Made by a program: the position numbers and the translations under genes. The notes beneath the pieces were generated by a model. It made no database searches, was not told the DNA's origin, and saw nothing but the letters and a program-made list of their open reading frames with translations. A DNA stretch of 64,000 bases, from contig NC_065548.1 in assembly GCF_022605725.1 (NCBI RefSeq), positions 40,479,131 to 40,543,130 of the forward strand, given 5' to 3'. Source of the DNA: Anthonomus grandis grandis. Its lineage: Eukaryota; Arthropoda; Insecta; Coleoptera; Curculionidae. Each line of letters begins with the position of its first letter. Position 1 is the first letter of the stretch. Positions 23,004 through 34,291 of the stretch are shown here, piece after piece.

Positions 23004-23799
23004 ATTATTTAAATTATGACAGTCGGTTTAATAATTCTTGGACACCAAGTGTCTTAATAAAAAATTTATAGTTGTTTTAACTTTTAATTAACATGTTGTC
23101 CTTAATATTGCTTCATTAGAACCAATACTATTACCCTTTAAGAATCATCTATCTAAATTATCAAATCTTTGCGTGATAGGATTTCGTTCATTAATAACAC
23201 TATACGCAGAGAGATCGTTTTGGACACGGAATTATAGGCATGGGGTCTTATTTATTCCATTGCATTTCGACCTGTGCTAAATTAAGCCATGTTTTATACT
23301 TTTGATGCCTACAAAGGTGTTATCGAGGGCATTGCCTGACGGCCTCCGGAAAAACGGGGAGAAGATTTATTTGGTTAAGTTGGTTACTTAGCATAATCTA
23401 CAGCAATGGAAGTTTTTAATTTTTTTTTTAATTTAATTTTCTAAACAACATAAATAGATAATATTAATAATATTATACTAATATAAAAAAATAATAAAAA
23501 AAATTATAACTAATAATTATTAAGTTTTACACTAAACTTAACTGTAAAGGATACGTTAAAAAAAAGCTTTTTTTAAATTCTCAATATGTACCTATCTGCT
23601 ATTTCATATTTCTTTGGTGTAATCACGTAGTCACCAACGGATTTAAAAGAAATGGATTAGAACACTACTTACAAAACATAGCTATCATCACCCCAAGACG
23701 AATACCGCTAGGGTATATATTTATCAAGATCTCGAGGAGGAAGACGTCCGTGCAGAACTATCATGAAAAGGATGTTAAAATATAAAGAAAACACTTTCT
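23004..23799. other. No gene recognised
   Basis: A+T-rich sequence with poly-A/T stretches near 23417-23520. No terminal repeats or coding pattern seen. Confidence 0.5.
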
Positions 23800-24680
23800 T
23801 ACTTAAAATATATCTGCGCTCTGAGCAATTTGTTCAGAAAACGGAAACTACGCGCCTTTAAATCTATCCAATGAGTTGCCAACAACCTTTAAATCAGTAC
23901 CAGAATTGGAAGAAGAGTGGTCCAGCAAAACGCTACATGGAAGCTACCCTTTAAATCTAAAAGAAAATATGGCCTACAGAAAATTTCTAATACGTAAAAA
24001 CAATTTCACTGATAATAAATGCAAAAAAACAACAGAAAACATTCAGCATATAACGGCGGGATGTAGAAAGCTTGACGGGCGGAGTATTTGGAAAAACAAA
24101 ATAAAATAGCTAAAGTGTATCATCAAGCATGAGCATTGACTACGAGTCTAATAGCACAGGGAGTAGAAACCTATAAATGCACTCCGAAACCAGTGCTTCA
24201 GAATACTTCAAACTCAAAGAATTCAAACTATACTGGCACACAACAATACAAATAGATAGAACAGTAACCTATACCAGAAGTTGTGCTTAATAACAAAGAG
24301 AAGAAATGAGCTACAATTATATGTATACTTCATAATACTACTGGGTAAGAAAGTTGACAAAAGGCATACACTGAGAAAAAGAAAAATGTAAAGATCTGGT
24401 TTTTAAAATGCAAGCAATTATAGCTAGCAAGCCTTAAAGATACAAAATCATGATAGACAGCCCCAGGAGAATAAAACAAGAACAGTAACAAGAAATGCCA
24501 AAGAAAATTAAGAGCTTGATACAAAAAACCCTTCAGTAAACAGGCACTTCCTAGTCTAAGTTCCTTCCATAAATTAGCACTTGTTTCTTGAAAGCGGCAA
24601 TATGATTTTAGCTGAATACGTTCTTCTTACAGCTACAGCATTATAACACCAATACTTAATGATCTACAGTTTTCAAGAAC
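23800..24680 (+). pseudogene. R4/Dong-like LINE 3' relic
   Basis: Pieces in several frames recall the C-terminal part of LINEs with a restriction-enzyme-like endonuclease. In 23876-24109 the block KKTTENIQHITAGCRKLDG matches the usual (E)xIQHIxxGCxxL pattern next to the CCHC knuckle. At about 24222-24280 FKLYWHTTIQIDRTVTYTR matches the conserved F-K-L-Y-W-D-x-x-I-x-T-D-R-T-I pattern. At about 24285-24310 VLNNKEKK fits the following segment. RT itself is not visible. Confidence is moderate because each block is short. Confidence 0.5.
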
Positions 24681-25194
24681 AACACAGAAAATAGGAAAAT
24701 GCAATATTTAAACGCTCAAAAAAATGTTTTTTCGAAGACTTAACCATTCTACTTCGAACCAGAAGAACAGCACATAATTATCTTAAAAAGACATTGCGAA
24801 ATCTGGAACTGCTCATTCAAAACTTCACGTGTTTTCATTATATGCCAGACAAGACTTCAGGCAGTTCATTTCATTATATGCCAGAGAAATAATGAAATGG
24901 AGCACAAACCGTTCACCGTTAAAGAAGTTTCTAATATTATTAGGTAACTACATAACTGAAAAGCACAAAAATAGATAAGAGATTCTGATATATCCCGATC
25001 ACATTTAAAATTATTGAATAATTAAACTGTGGTAGCAAACCACCTAACTGTCCTGTTAAATAATGTCCTTTTAAATCCACAAAATATGTCGAAATTTATC
25101 AGTCAAGATCTATCAAAATTTAGACCTGCTCCATTGTCTGAAAAGAACAACCGTTTACCGCAATCAGGTCTATCACAATAAGAAGAACGTTTTT
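24681..25194. other. No gene recognised
   Basis: Non-coding. A local near-duplicate of about 25 bases (TTCATTATATGCCAGA at 24835 and 24870) is visible. Nothing else. Confidence 0.45.
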
Positions 25195-25199
25195 GCTAT

Positions 25200-25477
25200 T
25201 ATTATAGAAATACTTTTATTTAAGTTTTTTTTAATTATATTTATTTCATAACAATTTAAAATAATGTAATATAGAATAGACTCTACTTTACGGGCAGTCA
25301 CAGAAAATATTACCAGTACCTCTCGAACACAGAAGCAGTCGAGTCGAGTCGAGTTTTCTCAGTTTTTTACAGACAATCAGCTACTTTTCAGTCAGTGTTA
25401 TCAGTCAGTTTTGTACATAATTTTGCATTAAAATTATTATCAATCAAGAACATTGTGTATTATTAAAATACGCAACA
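25200..25477 (+). repeat. 5' LTR
   Basis: 278 bases ending ATACGCAACA. Its first bases read TATTATAG where the 3' LTR has TGTTGTAG, two G-to-A changes that destroyed the TG end. It contains the iterated GAGTCGAGTCGAGT motif near 25340 and is 11 bases longer than the 3' LTR at GTACATAATTTTGCA. Confidence 0.9.
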
Positions 25478-25480
25478 TTT

Positions 25481-25498
25481 TGGCGACCGTGACAGGAC
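25481..25498 (+). other. Primer-binding site, tRNA-Arg-like
   Basis: TGGCGACCGTGACAGGAC starts three bases after the 5' LTR. TGGCGACCGTGACA is the form I know from insect LTR elements primed by tRNA-Arg. The tRNA identity is recalled knowledge and cannot be tested here. Confidence 0.6.
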
Positions 25499-25559
25499 AG
25501 AAACAGCAGATTTTTCAAGGTGTTCAATTGGATTCATTTGCCGTTTGTAACCCGCATTC

Positions 25560-25825
25560 TATCAAAGCAGCCATAGTTGGCTCCCTGCTTCGACGCTAGG
25601 CTGGCGGTCGCGTGGGGGACGACGGACATCGACAGAGCGACGTTCGAAAGATTTCAGCGGGCAAGCGGTGATTGGTCGGATACGAGTCAGGTGATCAAGC
25701 AGCTCAGGTGGCGTGCGCCCCGCGACGAGGCTATTTGGTTGGTTAGCAAAGGACAGAAAGCGCTTCGACGCCAGGCGTCGCGTTGCATTTGTATCAGGGA
25801 ATCTAAAGTTCGTTCCATGAGATAA
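25560..25825 (+). other. G+C-rich leader with a small open frame
   Basis: A visibly G+C-rich block (34 of 60 bases in 25621-25680) inside an element that is otherwise A+T-rich. It contains an 82-codon open stretch, 25577-25825, rich in Arg, Asp and Ala (TTDIDRATFERFQRASGDW) that matches nothing I recognise. It lies between primer site and gag, so it would be 5' UTR of the genomic RNA. It could be an upstream ORF, an RNA structure, or captured sequence. The other BEL elements in the window show no such block. Confidence 0.45.
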
Positions 25826-25982
25826 GTTGAGGTATCCTTTTTCCGAATATCCTATTTACCCTTACATGTTTTGATTGGTGTTGTTGTTAGTATTTATTTA
25901 TTGATTTGTTTGATTGTTGTTATATATTTTTGCAGGAATTTGAGGTTTTCTATAACATATTTATTTCATTTTTAAATTAAAA

Positions 25983-27341
25983 ATGGCAGACGAAAATACT
26001 TTAAAAGTCAAGAAAACCTCTTTAAAAAGTCAGTTGACAAGATTTTGTAATTTTGTTGATAATTTAGACACAGATCGAACGAAGGCAGATCAGCTGCCTA
26101 CCAGATTAACAAATTCAAAACAATTATTATCAGATTTTCAGTTAGTTTGTATTCAGCTTATGGCTTTAGATGATTCACAGAATTTTGAGAATGAGTTAGA
26201 TGATTTTGAAGACAGATATTATAGTTCAGTTTCTAAAGCGAATATTTTAAATAAAGAGTTAAATGAAAATAATGAACAAGTAGTTAATAACTCTACGAAT
26301 TTACCAGTGTCACAAGATGTAAAGCTTCCACCCATTGATTTGCCTAAATTCAATGGAAACTCAGAAAAGTGGTTGCAGCTTTACGATACTTTTACCAGTT
26401 TAATTGGAAATGATCCAAATTTGAGTAACATTAAAAAATTTTATTACTTGAAACCATGTTTAACAGACAATGCTGCGGCAGTGATTTCTTCTCTGGAGGT
26501 TACAAATGATAACTACAATATTGCATGGGCAATTTTGACAGACAGATTTCAAAATAACAAAATGATTGTGCATTCGCATGTTCGTGCTTTGTTTAAGTTA
26601 CCGGTTATGCAAAAAGAGTCATTTACTCAACTCAGAAAAATGATTGATGAGGTTGATAAAAATTTAAGGGTTCTAGAATCTTTCAAACAGCCAGTTAGCG
26701 AGTGGTCAACTCTTTTAATATATTTATTAACATCTAAATTAGACCACAATACCAAGCGACAATGGGAGTCAGAAAATGTTTCCAAAAAAGCACTTCCAAC
26801 ATACACAGAATTTTTAAATTTCCTCACACAGCGTTCACTTCTTTTAGAAACGTTATACACAAACAGTGACAAACACACTAATTTCTCTCAGCAACAAAAT
26901 CCTCACAAGCCAACTTACAAACCCAAAATACAAGCTTTTAGTACAAATAACCAGAACAGTCCACAATATAAATGCTTTTATTGCAAATAATTACACTCAA
27001 TTTTCTTTTGTAATAAATTTTTACAAATACCAGTGAAAACAAGAGTTCTTGAAGTGCAAAAATTAAAGTTATGTTCAAATTGTTTGAAAGGAAAGCATGA
27101 CATTGACAAGTGTATATCTAGGGGTTGTAAACTTTGCAGCAAAAATCATAACACTTTCCTACATTATCCAAACACCTCAAAACCACAATCAGTTTCACAA
27201 GTAAACAGTAGTAATACCAATGTTACTCTAGAACATCAGGAAACATTTGAATTTAAACCAGACATACCAGGTCCATCAAATCAGTCTTTTCAATCAGCTA
27301 CACCTGTTGTTCTCAGTTCAAATACGGCAAAACTTACTTAG
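25983..27341 (+). pseudogene. BEL/Pao gag with in-frame stops
   Basis: Begins ATGGCAGACGAA in a good AAAATGG context. Residues 1-110 are a polar N-terminus, then the gag core at about residues 112-260 (LPPIDLPKFNGNSEKWLQLY, then FYYLKPCLTDNAAAVISSLE). The zinc knuckle CFYCK is cut by TAA at 26988, yet the same frame goes on (LHSIFFC, KLCSNCLKGKHDIDKC, GCKLCSKNHNTFLHY) to a TAG at 27339. That second stop sits exactly between the gag tail and the protease. Gag forms the particle and binds RNA. Confidence 0.9.
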
Positions 27342-29640
27342 CAAAACGAGGTTTTATTAGCCACAGCTCTTATAACTATTGCAGATCGTTCAGGTAATAT
27401 GGTTGAGGCAAGGGCATTACTTGACTCAGGTTCACAATCTAATTTCAACAGTGCTGATCTTTGTGAAAAATTAAATCTCAGCAAAATTTGCATAAATATG
27501 CCAGTATCAGGTATTAATGACAAACGAACTTTGATAAACTATATAGTTACAACTTGCATCAGGTCACAAGTATATTCTTATGAATACAAAAGTTCGTTTT
27601 TAGTAATTGATAAAATTACAGAAAATTTGCCTGTAGTCAGGGTGAATGTAAGTGAATTTAATGTCCCAGAACATATCATATTAGCAGATAAAACATATTT
27701 TATTCCAGGAAAAATAGATATTTTACTCGGTGCTTCTATATTTTATGATTTGCTATATATTGGACAAATTAAAATTAATAATTATTCACCAGTTTTACAG
27801 AAAACCACGTTAGGGTGGGTAATTACAGGGAATGTACCTTTTATTAGAAAAAATGAAAAAACAATTTGTAACGTTGCTCTTAATGACATTAATGAACAAC
27901 TCAGGAAATTTTGGGAAAGTGAAAGCATTGAGACTATTAAAGGTATTAACAGGGAAGAGGAAGAATGTGAAGATGAATATAAAAAATCTGTAATTAAAAC
28001 TAAAGATGGACAATTCGTTGTTCCGCTTTTAACGAAACCCAATATTCAGAATTTGGGAGATTCTTTTCAGAGAGCTAAAAATCGGTTTTTCTATCTTGAA
28101 AGAAAATTAAATAAAAATCCAGAGTATAAAAAGTTATACACACAGTTCATTGACGAATACTGTAATCTTGGACATATGTCACTTCTCACAGCAGACGACT
28201 TTAAATATCCGTCATACTATTTACCACATCATGGTGTGTTAAAAATGGACAATACCACAACAAAATTAAGGGTCGTCTTCGACGGATCAGCAAAAACAAC
28301 TACCAATTTATCATTAAATGATTGCTTGAAAGTTGGACCAGCTATCCAGAGTGATCTTTTTTCTATTTTAATACGTTTCAGATTTTTTAATGTTGTTTTA
28401 GCAGCTGACGTCGAAAAGATGTACAGACAGGTTTTGATAAAGGATGATTATCAAAATTATCAAAGAATATTATGGCGTAAAAATAGTTCTGAAGATATTC
28501 AACGTTTCAAGCTTAAAACTGTCACATATGGAACTGCAAGTGCTCCATATTTAGCTATAAGAAGTCTGGTGGAAGTAGCAAATGAATGTGAAACTTTATT
28601 TCCAGAAGTAGCATCAGCCATTAAGAAGGGATTCTACGTTGATGATCTTTTATACGGCTGTGACAGTGTTGAACAGGCTATACAATTAAAACAAAATTTA
28701 CATGAAATTCTTGGAAAATCAAAGCTTATCCTAAAAAAATGGATTTCCAATGAGTGTAACATATTTTCAGATACAGAAAAGAATCAGACCAATGTAGAAT
28801 ATTTTATTTCTAGTAAAGAAGAAAATAAAACCCTTGGGGTTTATTGGCATTCTGGTCATGACAATTTATTCTTTAAAATTAACAGTTACAAGGAAAATAA
28901 CAAAATTTCAAAAAGGTTTGTCCTTTCAACTATCTCACAAATTTTTGATCCTTTAGGTTTGATAGGACCTTGTGTTATTCAGGCAAAAATATTGCTCCAG
29001 AAATTGTGGAAATTAAATGTTGGATGGGATGAATCTCTTCCTGTGGAACTTCATACGAGTTTTGTTTTATTCATGAACCAGTTAACAAACTTAAATAACA
29101 TCAACATTCCACGTCACGTTATACTATCTCAAAAAACATACTTAGTATTACATGGGTTCTGTGATGCCTCAGAGGCAGCTTACGGAGCTTGCGTTTATAT
29201 TATCAGTCAATATCAAGACAAAAAACAGAGTAAATTACTTACTGCAAAAAGCAAAGTAGCACCATTAAAAACGCTAACTATTCCAAAATTAGAGTTATGC
29301 GCAGCAATAGTTTTAACAGACTTAGTAAACAAGATAAATTCTTGTTTAGATATTGATTTTAACAGGTATACCTTCTGGACAGACTCAACGATCGTTTTGC
29401 ATTGGACAAACAGCGATTCTCATGTTTGGAAGCCTTTTGTTTCTAACAGAGTCGCTCACATTCATGAGGGTTCTAAGATAAATGAATGAAGGCATGTTCC
29501 ATCCAAAGAAAACCCAGCAGACCTTATTTCTAGAGGAGCCAACCCTGAGGTCTTGACAACTTCTTCACTATGGTGGAATGGACCTTCCTGGTTATTGAAA
29601 GGTGAAGCAAAAAGCAAAAAATCTTCTCACCAGAAGAGAT
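27342..29640 (+). pseudogene. BEL/Pao pol: protease, reverse transcriptase, RNase H
   Basis: Same frame as gag. Protease motif ALLDSGSQSNF at about 27410-27445 and LLGASIFYDLLYIGQ near 27723. The link LRKFWESESIE leads into RT: YYLPHHGVLKMDNTTTKLRV near 28215, AADVEKMYRQVL near 28400, TVTYGTASAPYLAIRSL near 28520, and catalytic FYVDDLLYG near 28632. RNase H starts at LHGFCDASEAAYGA near 29150, with KLELCAAIVL and FWTDSTIVLHW. A TGA at 29487 replaces the Trp codon expected before RHVPSKENPADLISRG. A frameshift near 29625 ends the frame. All catalytic motifs are intact. Confidence 0.92.
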
Positions 29641-31187
29641 TCCAGAGAAAAGACCTAAATATCAGTTATCAGCTCATATCAAACAAATTAAATCTTTTGA
29701 TCTTATGCAAAAATATTCGTCAATAGCAAAATTGCAGAGATTAATTGCATTAATCTTGAGATTTAAACATAATTGCTTAAATAAAACCGAAAGGCAGTAT
29801 GGCTCACTTTCTTTAAAGGAGCTGGAGTTTAGCATAAAATTAATTATTAAGGTTGTCCAACAGGAATGTTTTTAGGCAGATATTTCAGATATCTTAAAAA
29901 ACAAAAATGTTAATAAAAATAGCAAACTATTGCCTCTTACCCCCATCTTAGAGGAGGGTATTCTCAGAGTTGGTGGTCGTATCAACAACACAAAATTTCT
30001 AAGTTTTTCTCAAATGCATCCTATAATTTTACCCTCGGTTCATCATATTACTACATGTTTAATTCGGGATGAACATTACAAAAACTTACATGCGGAACCA
30101 CAATCATTATTAGCCACATTGCGAACAAAATACTGGATTTTGTCAGGTTTAACAATAGTCAAAAAGGTTTTGAGAAAATGTATTGTTTGTTTTAAGAATA
30201 AACCTATTTTAATTAATCAGTTAATGGGTGATTTACCCGAGAATAGAATCACTCCTGCTAGAGCATTTTTACATACAGGCTTAGATTACTGTGGCCCTTT
30301 TCCAGTTAAGGCTAATAAATTACGCAATTCAAAGGTTATCAACATTTATGTGTGTATATTCGTTTGTTTTAGCACGAAAGCTACTCATTTAGAAATCGTG
30401 TCAGATTTAACTACTGAGTGTTTTTTAAATTGCTTAAAACGTTTTATAAGTCGTAGAGGTAAACCTTTAACTCTTTCATCAGACAATGCAACAACTTTTG
30501 TTGGTGCAAGTAATCAACTAAAGGCCATGTATGATTTTGTAAAAACTTCACAGGCTGACATTAATAATTTCTTGACAGTTGAGTCCATCAAATGGAAATT
30601 TATTCCTGCTCGATCTCCACATTATGGTGGAATCTGGGAGGCAGCTGTGAAGTCATTTAAATTTCATCTAAAAAGAAACATTGGTAATTATGTTTTCTCA
30701 TTAGAGAATTTTGCTACTTTAACAGCACAGATTGAAGCATGTCTTAATTCCCGACCTTTGACTCCTTTATCTTCCAATCCAACAGATTATCAAGCACTAA
30801 CCCCAGGACATTTTTTAATATTTTCCCTATTGACAACCTTCCCCGAACCTAGTCTAGTAACTTGACTTACGTGAAGTTACTAGATTGAACAACGTTCAAC
30901 ACATGACGCAAGTACTTCAACATTTTTGGACAAGGTGGACCACAGAGTACTTAGCCCAGTTGCAGTCAAGAACAAAATGGAGAACAGCTCAGACACATGA
31001 TATTCAAGAAGGACAGTTGGTGTGCCTTAAAGAGGACAATTTACCTCCTCTCCAATGGAAACTAGGACAAATCAGTGAAGTGCATCCAGGCAAAGACAAT
31101 AAGGTTCGCGTAGTGACGGTTAAGACATCTAATGGTGAAGTAAAACGTGCGTTATCACGAATTTGTATATTACCAATAGATGTATAA
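29641..31187 (+). pseudogene. BEL/Pao integrase with two breaks
   Basis: After an in-frame TAG near 29872, a 311-codon stretch (29930-30865) holds the H2C2 zinc region (HHITTCLIRDEHYKNLH, then CIVCFKN), the core with HTGLDYCGPFPV, LSSDNATTFVGA and HYGGIWEAAVKSFK (Asp, Asp, Glu all present) and LNSRPLTPL. The frame then shifts, and 30885-31187 carries the C-terminal domain (QHFWTRWTTEYLAQLQ, VRVVTVKTSNGEVKR) to a natural TAA. The usual link after the SRPLTPL block is damaged near 30830-30890. It would catalyse cDNA insertion. Confidence 0.9.
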
Positions 31188-31335
31188 TTGTAAGTTAGTA
31201 TTAATCTTAGTTTTTAAGCAGTAGCAATATTCAATGTACTTTAATTTGTTGTAAATACGTGTACTATTAAAGTAATTGTTAAGTTGGTAATACATATCAT
31301 TGAAACCGTAGTTAACTGTTTCAAGGCTGGCGGCA

Positions 31336-31602
31336 TGTTGTAGAAATACTTGTATTTAAGTTTTTTTTAATTATATTTATTTCATAACAATTTAAAATAA
31401 TGTAATATAGTATAGACTCTACTTTACGGGCAGTCACAGAAAATATTACCAGTGCATCTCGAACACAGAAGCAGTCGAGTCGAGTCGAGTTTTCTCAGTT
31501 TTTTACAGACAATCAGCTACTTTTCAGTCAGTGTTATCAGTCAGTTTTGTATTAAAATTATTATCAATCAAGAACACCTGTGTATTATTAAAATACGCAA
31601 CA
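31336..31602 (+). repeat. 3' LTR
   Basis: 267 bases, TGTTGTAGAAA to ATACGCAACA, with canonical TG/CA ends. Preceded by the purine-rich GGCTGGCGG, a probable polypurine tract, and followed by the GCTAT duplication. Confidence 0.92.
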
Positions 31603-31607
31603 GCTAT

Positions 31608-32399
31608 TTATATCAGATCCGAAGCTATATGATTATCACTGTACTTAGGCTACACAGGGTAGACAAGCGCATAATTTCCTTTTTAATGATCAATATGGCA
31701 ACTTAGCGCACATAGATTGGCGTCTACTTTCCCACTGATTACAAAACAACTAAACAACAAAAATTCGAATTATATATAAATATAAATATTAAATCAAATA
31801 AAAATATGGAGTTAATTTTTTATTTCTGCATAAACGTTGGCATTTATTAAAATAGATATATTAATTCAGCAGTTATATATGGTTGTTTTCCTCTCCAATA
31901 AAAATGCATTTAGTTCATTTAATAAAATAAATATTAAAATAATTGTTTTGTTTTTGTTATGTGGTAACGATTTATGTAATCTGATAATAGTCAGAAAAAG
32001 GTTGAAATGCATAATACGTTTTATTCTATTACCCAAATGCATTTTATATTGGGATGAACGACAACCATACACAAGGTGTTTTATTAAGGGTGGCGTGATA
32101 TCATATCTCAGCAACGAATATTACAGAAACTTACAATTAGTTAAAATTGCTTCATCATTCCGTAAAAGCAAATTGGCCATTTTTCGTTTCTTTTAGTTAA
32201 CAATAATATTCAGACCCGATCAGTGTCTGAAAAATTTTGGTATATGATTAAATGATAGATTCAACTTAAAATCTCTTTATAGGCCACTCTTCAAATGCAG
32301 CTTAGGTTCCCCTTTACGAAACTCTGTACCACAACTTACACCTAAGTCTCAAGCAATCATCCTTCCAAAATTTATAATAATTTTATCTTAATTTCTTAG
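31608..32399. other. No gene recognised
   Basis: A 119-codon open stretch (31837-32196) is rich in Ile, Phe, Leu and Lys and shows no motif. I consider it a chance frame in A+T-rich DNA. No repeats found. Confidence 0.45.
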
Positions 32400-32790
32400 T
32401 ATACATCTTTTTATTAGCAGTGAAATAGCAAAATGCAACTTGCCAGTTATAGCCACGCCGAGTAATTTATTAGATCACTAAATTTTAAAACTTTAGATAA
32501 AACTCTACAAAGATACAAAACTTAAAAAATCTCTCAATGATCAATTATAAGCTCCTTACAAATCTAACAGTTATTATAACGTTATTATAATGTCTAACTA
32601 TATTCAGACGGCAGAAGCAAAATCTAATTTTTATTATGTCTCAAAATAATAGTCGGAAAGCATGGCCCATGCTTAGCAATCTAAATATCCACTCTGCAGA
32701 TTGAACAAAACGGAATTTACCTCATCACGTTTCTGATCCTGATGCTATCAACACTTATTTTGACATTTTTTTCAATTTGTAAATAACAAC
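32400..32790 (+). pseudogene. LINE ORF2 relic, region between endonuclease and RT
   Basis: In shifting frames the sequence gives SRKAWPMLSNLNIHSAD and HHVSDPDAINTYFDIF. This matches the usual LINE linker in which a K-x-W/AW-x-x-L-x-x-L block is followed by PxAINxYF before the RT. No endonuclease or RT block can be read with confidence on either side. Weakly supported. Confidence 0.45.
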
Positions 32791-32894
32791 TGTCATAATA
32801 AAATTTTAAAAGTTCTAATCTTTTAAAAGCAACTTATAAAATATTCCTTAAGCTAATATTAATACAGAGTTGCATCTCTATCTTCCAACCCTAA

Positions 32895-33450
32895 AAAATT
32901 TCCTAAATGTCGTCTTTGTAGCCAATCATCGAATATTTTCTCTCAGTGTTCTCTATTTTTGGATAAGTCACCACAGAAATATTTTAGTTATGTAAAACAA
33001 AATCATGCATCTTACTCATATGCTTAAAGATTGTTCTTCGACTTTTAACTGTCACTACTGTTGCTCTCTTTTCGCCATTTGTTTTCCCACGCAAAATAGT
33101 ACAAAACAAATCTCGACTCCATAGTCATATCACTGCTAAAGTATCTCGAATAGTGCTAATATTTCTCGGCCTAGTTCGCAACACATCCCAATTCCTAATA
33201 AAGACAAATTAACTATGCAGATGCACGCTTTAAATATTTTGCATCTCAAATTACTGTACTTCTTTCAACCATTTACTCTAAAATTCTAGATAATCGAGAA
33301 AATTTCCAGAAGAGCTACAACGTTGCAAAATTAAAATTAGGTGTCAAGGATTTTATTATTCCTGCTTCAGTGGATAGGTTTCTCGAAGCTATTGTGTTTT
33401 CGCAGGTTTTAAAGTCAGGTTCTATTCTCTTAGAATATCTTTTTAAATAC
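32895..33450 (+). pseudogene. BEL/Pao gag zinc region and protease relic
   Basis: Near 32912 the frame reads KCRLCSQSSNIFSQCSLFLDKSPQ, close to the BEL/Pao gag pattern CxxCxxxxHxxxxCxxFLxxSP with His changed to Asn. After a frame shift DCSSTFNCHYC and FPTQNS follow, as in the second cysteine cluster. Near 33370-33425 EAIVFSQVLKSGSI resembles the protease-linker block LLGAxVFSQLLLxG. RT is missing here. A matching RT-integrase relic begins at 42480, beyond the intervening BEL element. Confidence 0.55.
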
Positions 33451-33795
33451 CTCTTTCCCTCCTCTACAAGTAATTGAGCAACAATAACAAAAGTCTCATT
33501 TTTCTTCTACATAGCCATTTCTTGATCAAATTCTTCCTTAGGACATTGAATACACTAGATTAAACATTGGCTGTTTTAGATTTAGCGCACCATCTACCCA
33601 GGGATCAGAGGAGATATTTTGTTGATAAGCATGCTTCTCACGTTGCCAGTGATTACTCAATTTTAACAATAGAAAAAAATTTTATAATAAATTTTTGTAA
33701 TTAGCAAATTTGAAGCATTATTTATTATAAGGCAAGAGAAAGATTAAAATTCATTTAATAACCAAAACTAATATGTACTATTTTAACAGTTATCA

Positions 33796-34291
33796 CTAAT
33801 AATAATGAATATTTATAATTTGGTTTCTTTAAATCGCCAAATTTCTGCACAGAATGGCACTGCTGTAAATTTTGGCCGGAGATAGTTTCTCAATAAAGGT
33901 ATTTGGCAACTGCGCTCGTTGTTTACCTTTGGATGGTGTACCTTTCGTGTAGTACTACTATTAAAAGGATATTTTAAGTGCGTTTTTTTTATTAATAATA
34001 AAATTAAAATCTTCCTTTTTGATAAAAATTTTAAAGAATGAGAAATCACATATTTTGGGAAAAAGAAAATTGAAATCGTTCCTTTCACAGGTAAGTTAGC
34101 TGTCATCTTTATAGCTTATTGTTTGCTAGTAGATTGGTATTAATTAACATCTCAATTTTTACTTATTAGTTAAACTGTATAGATTGTTTTTCTGATGATT
34201 TATGGAATATTACCATTTCTGGTACAAATAAAACACCAAAACTCTATTGTTGGCTCTTATTCACTCCTAGCGTAAGCCCTTACACTACTAC
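33796..34291 (+). repeat. Flanking direct repeat P, copy 1
   Basis: About 496 bases starting CTAATAATAATGAATATTTA and ending CTTACACTACTAC. The same sequence, about 95 percent alike by eye, occurs in the same orientation at 41371-41868. The copies bracket the BEL element at 35018-41366. No coding frame. The nature is unclear: LTRs of an outer element, or two copies of a non-autonomous element whose ends (CTAATAATAATG and, inverted, CTAGTAGTAGTG) are weakly similar. Confidence 0.7.

Larger units (their letters stand above)
25200..31602 (+). mobile_element. BEL/Pao element, complete LTR to LTR
   Basis: 5' LTR 25200-25477, primer-binding site at 25481, leader, gag-pol and 3' LTR 31336-31602. 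The five bases GCTAT stand directly before (25195-25199) and after (31603-31607) the element, a target-site duplication of the expected size. Gag and pol share one frame from 25983 to about 29625, interrupted by in-frame stops. A frameshift near 29625 and another near 30860 follow. The LTRs are almost identical except for an 11-base indel and a few substitutions, so the insertion is fairly recent. Confidence 0.95.

Noticed and set aside
31837..32196. 119-codon open frame as a gene
   Set aside because: Composition is that of A+T-rich chance frames (Ile, Leu, Phe, Lys), no motif, no start context, in the middle of element debris.
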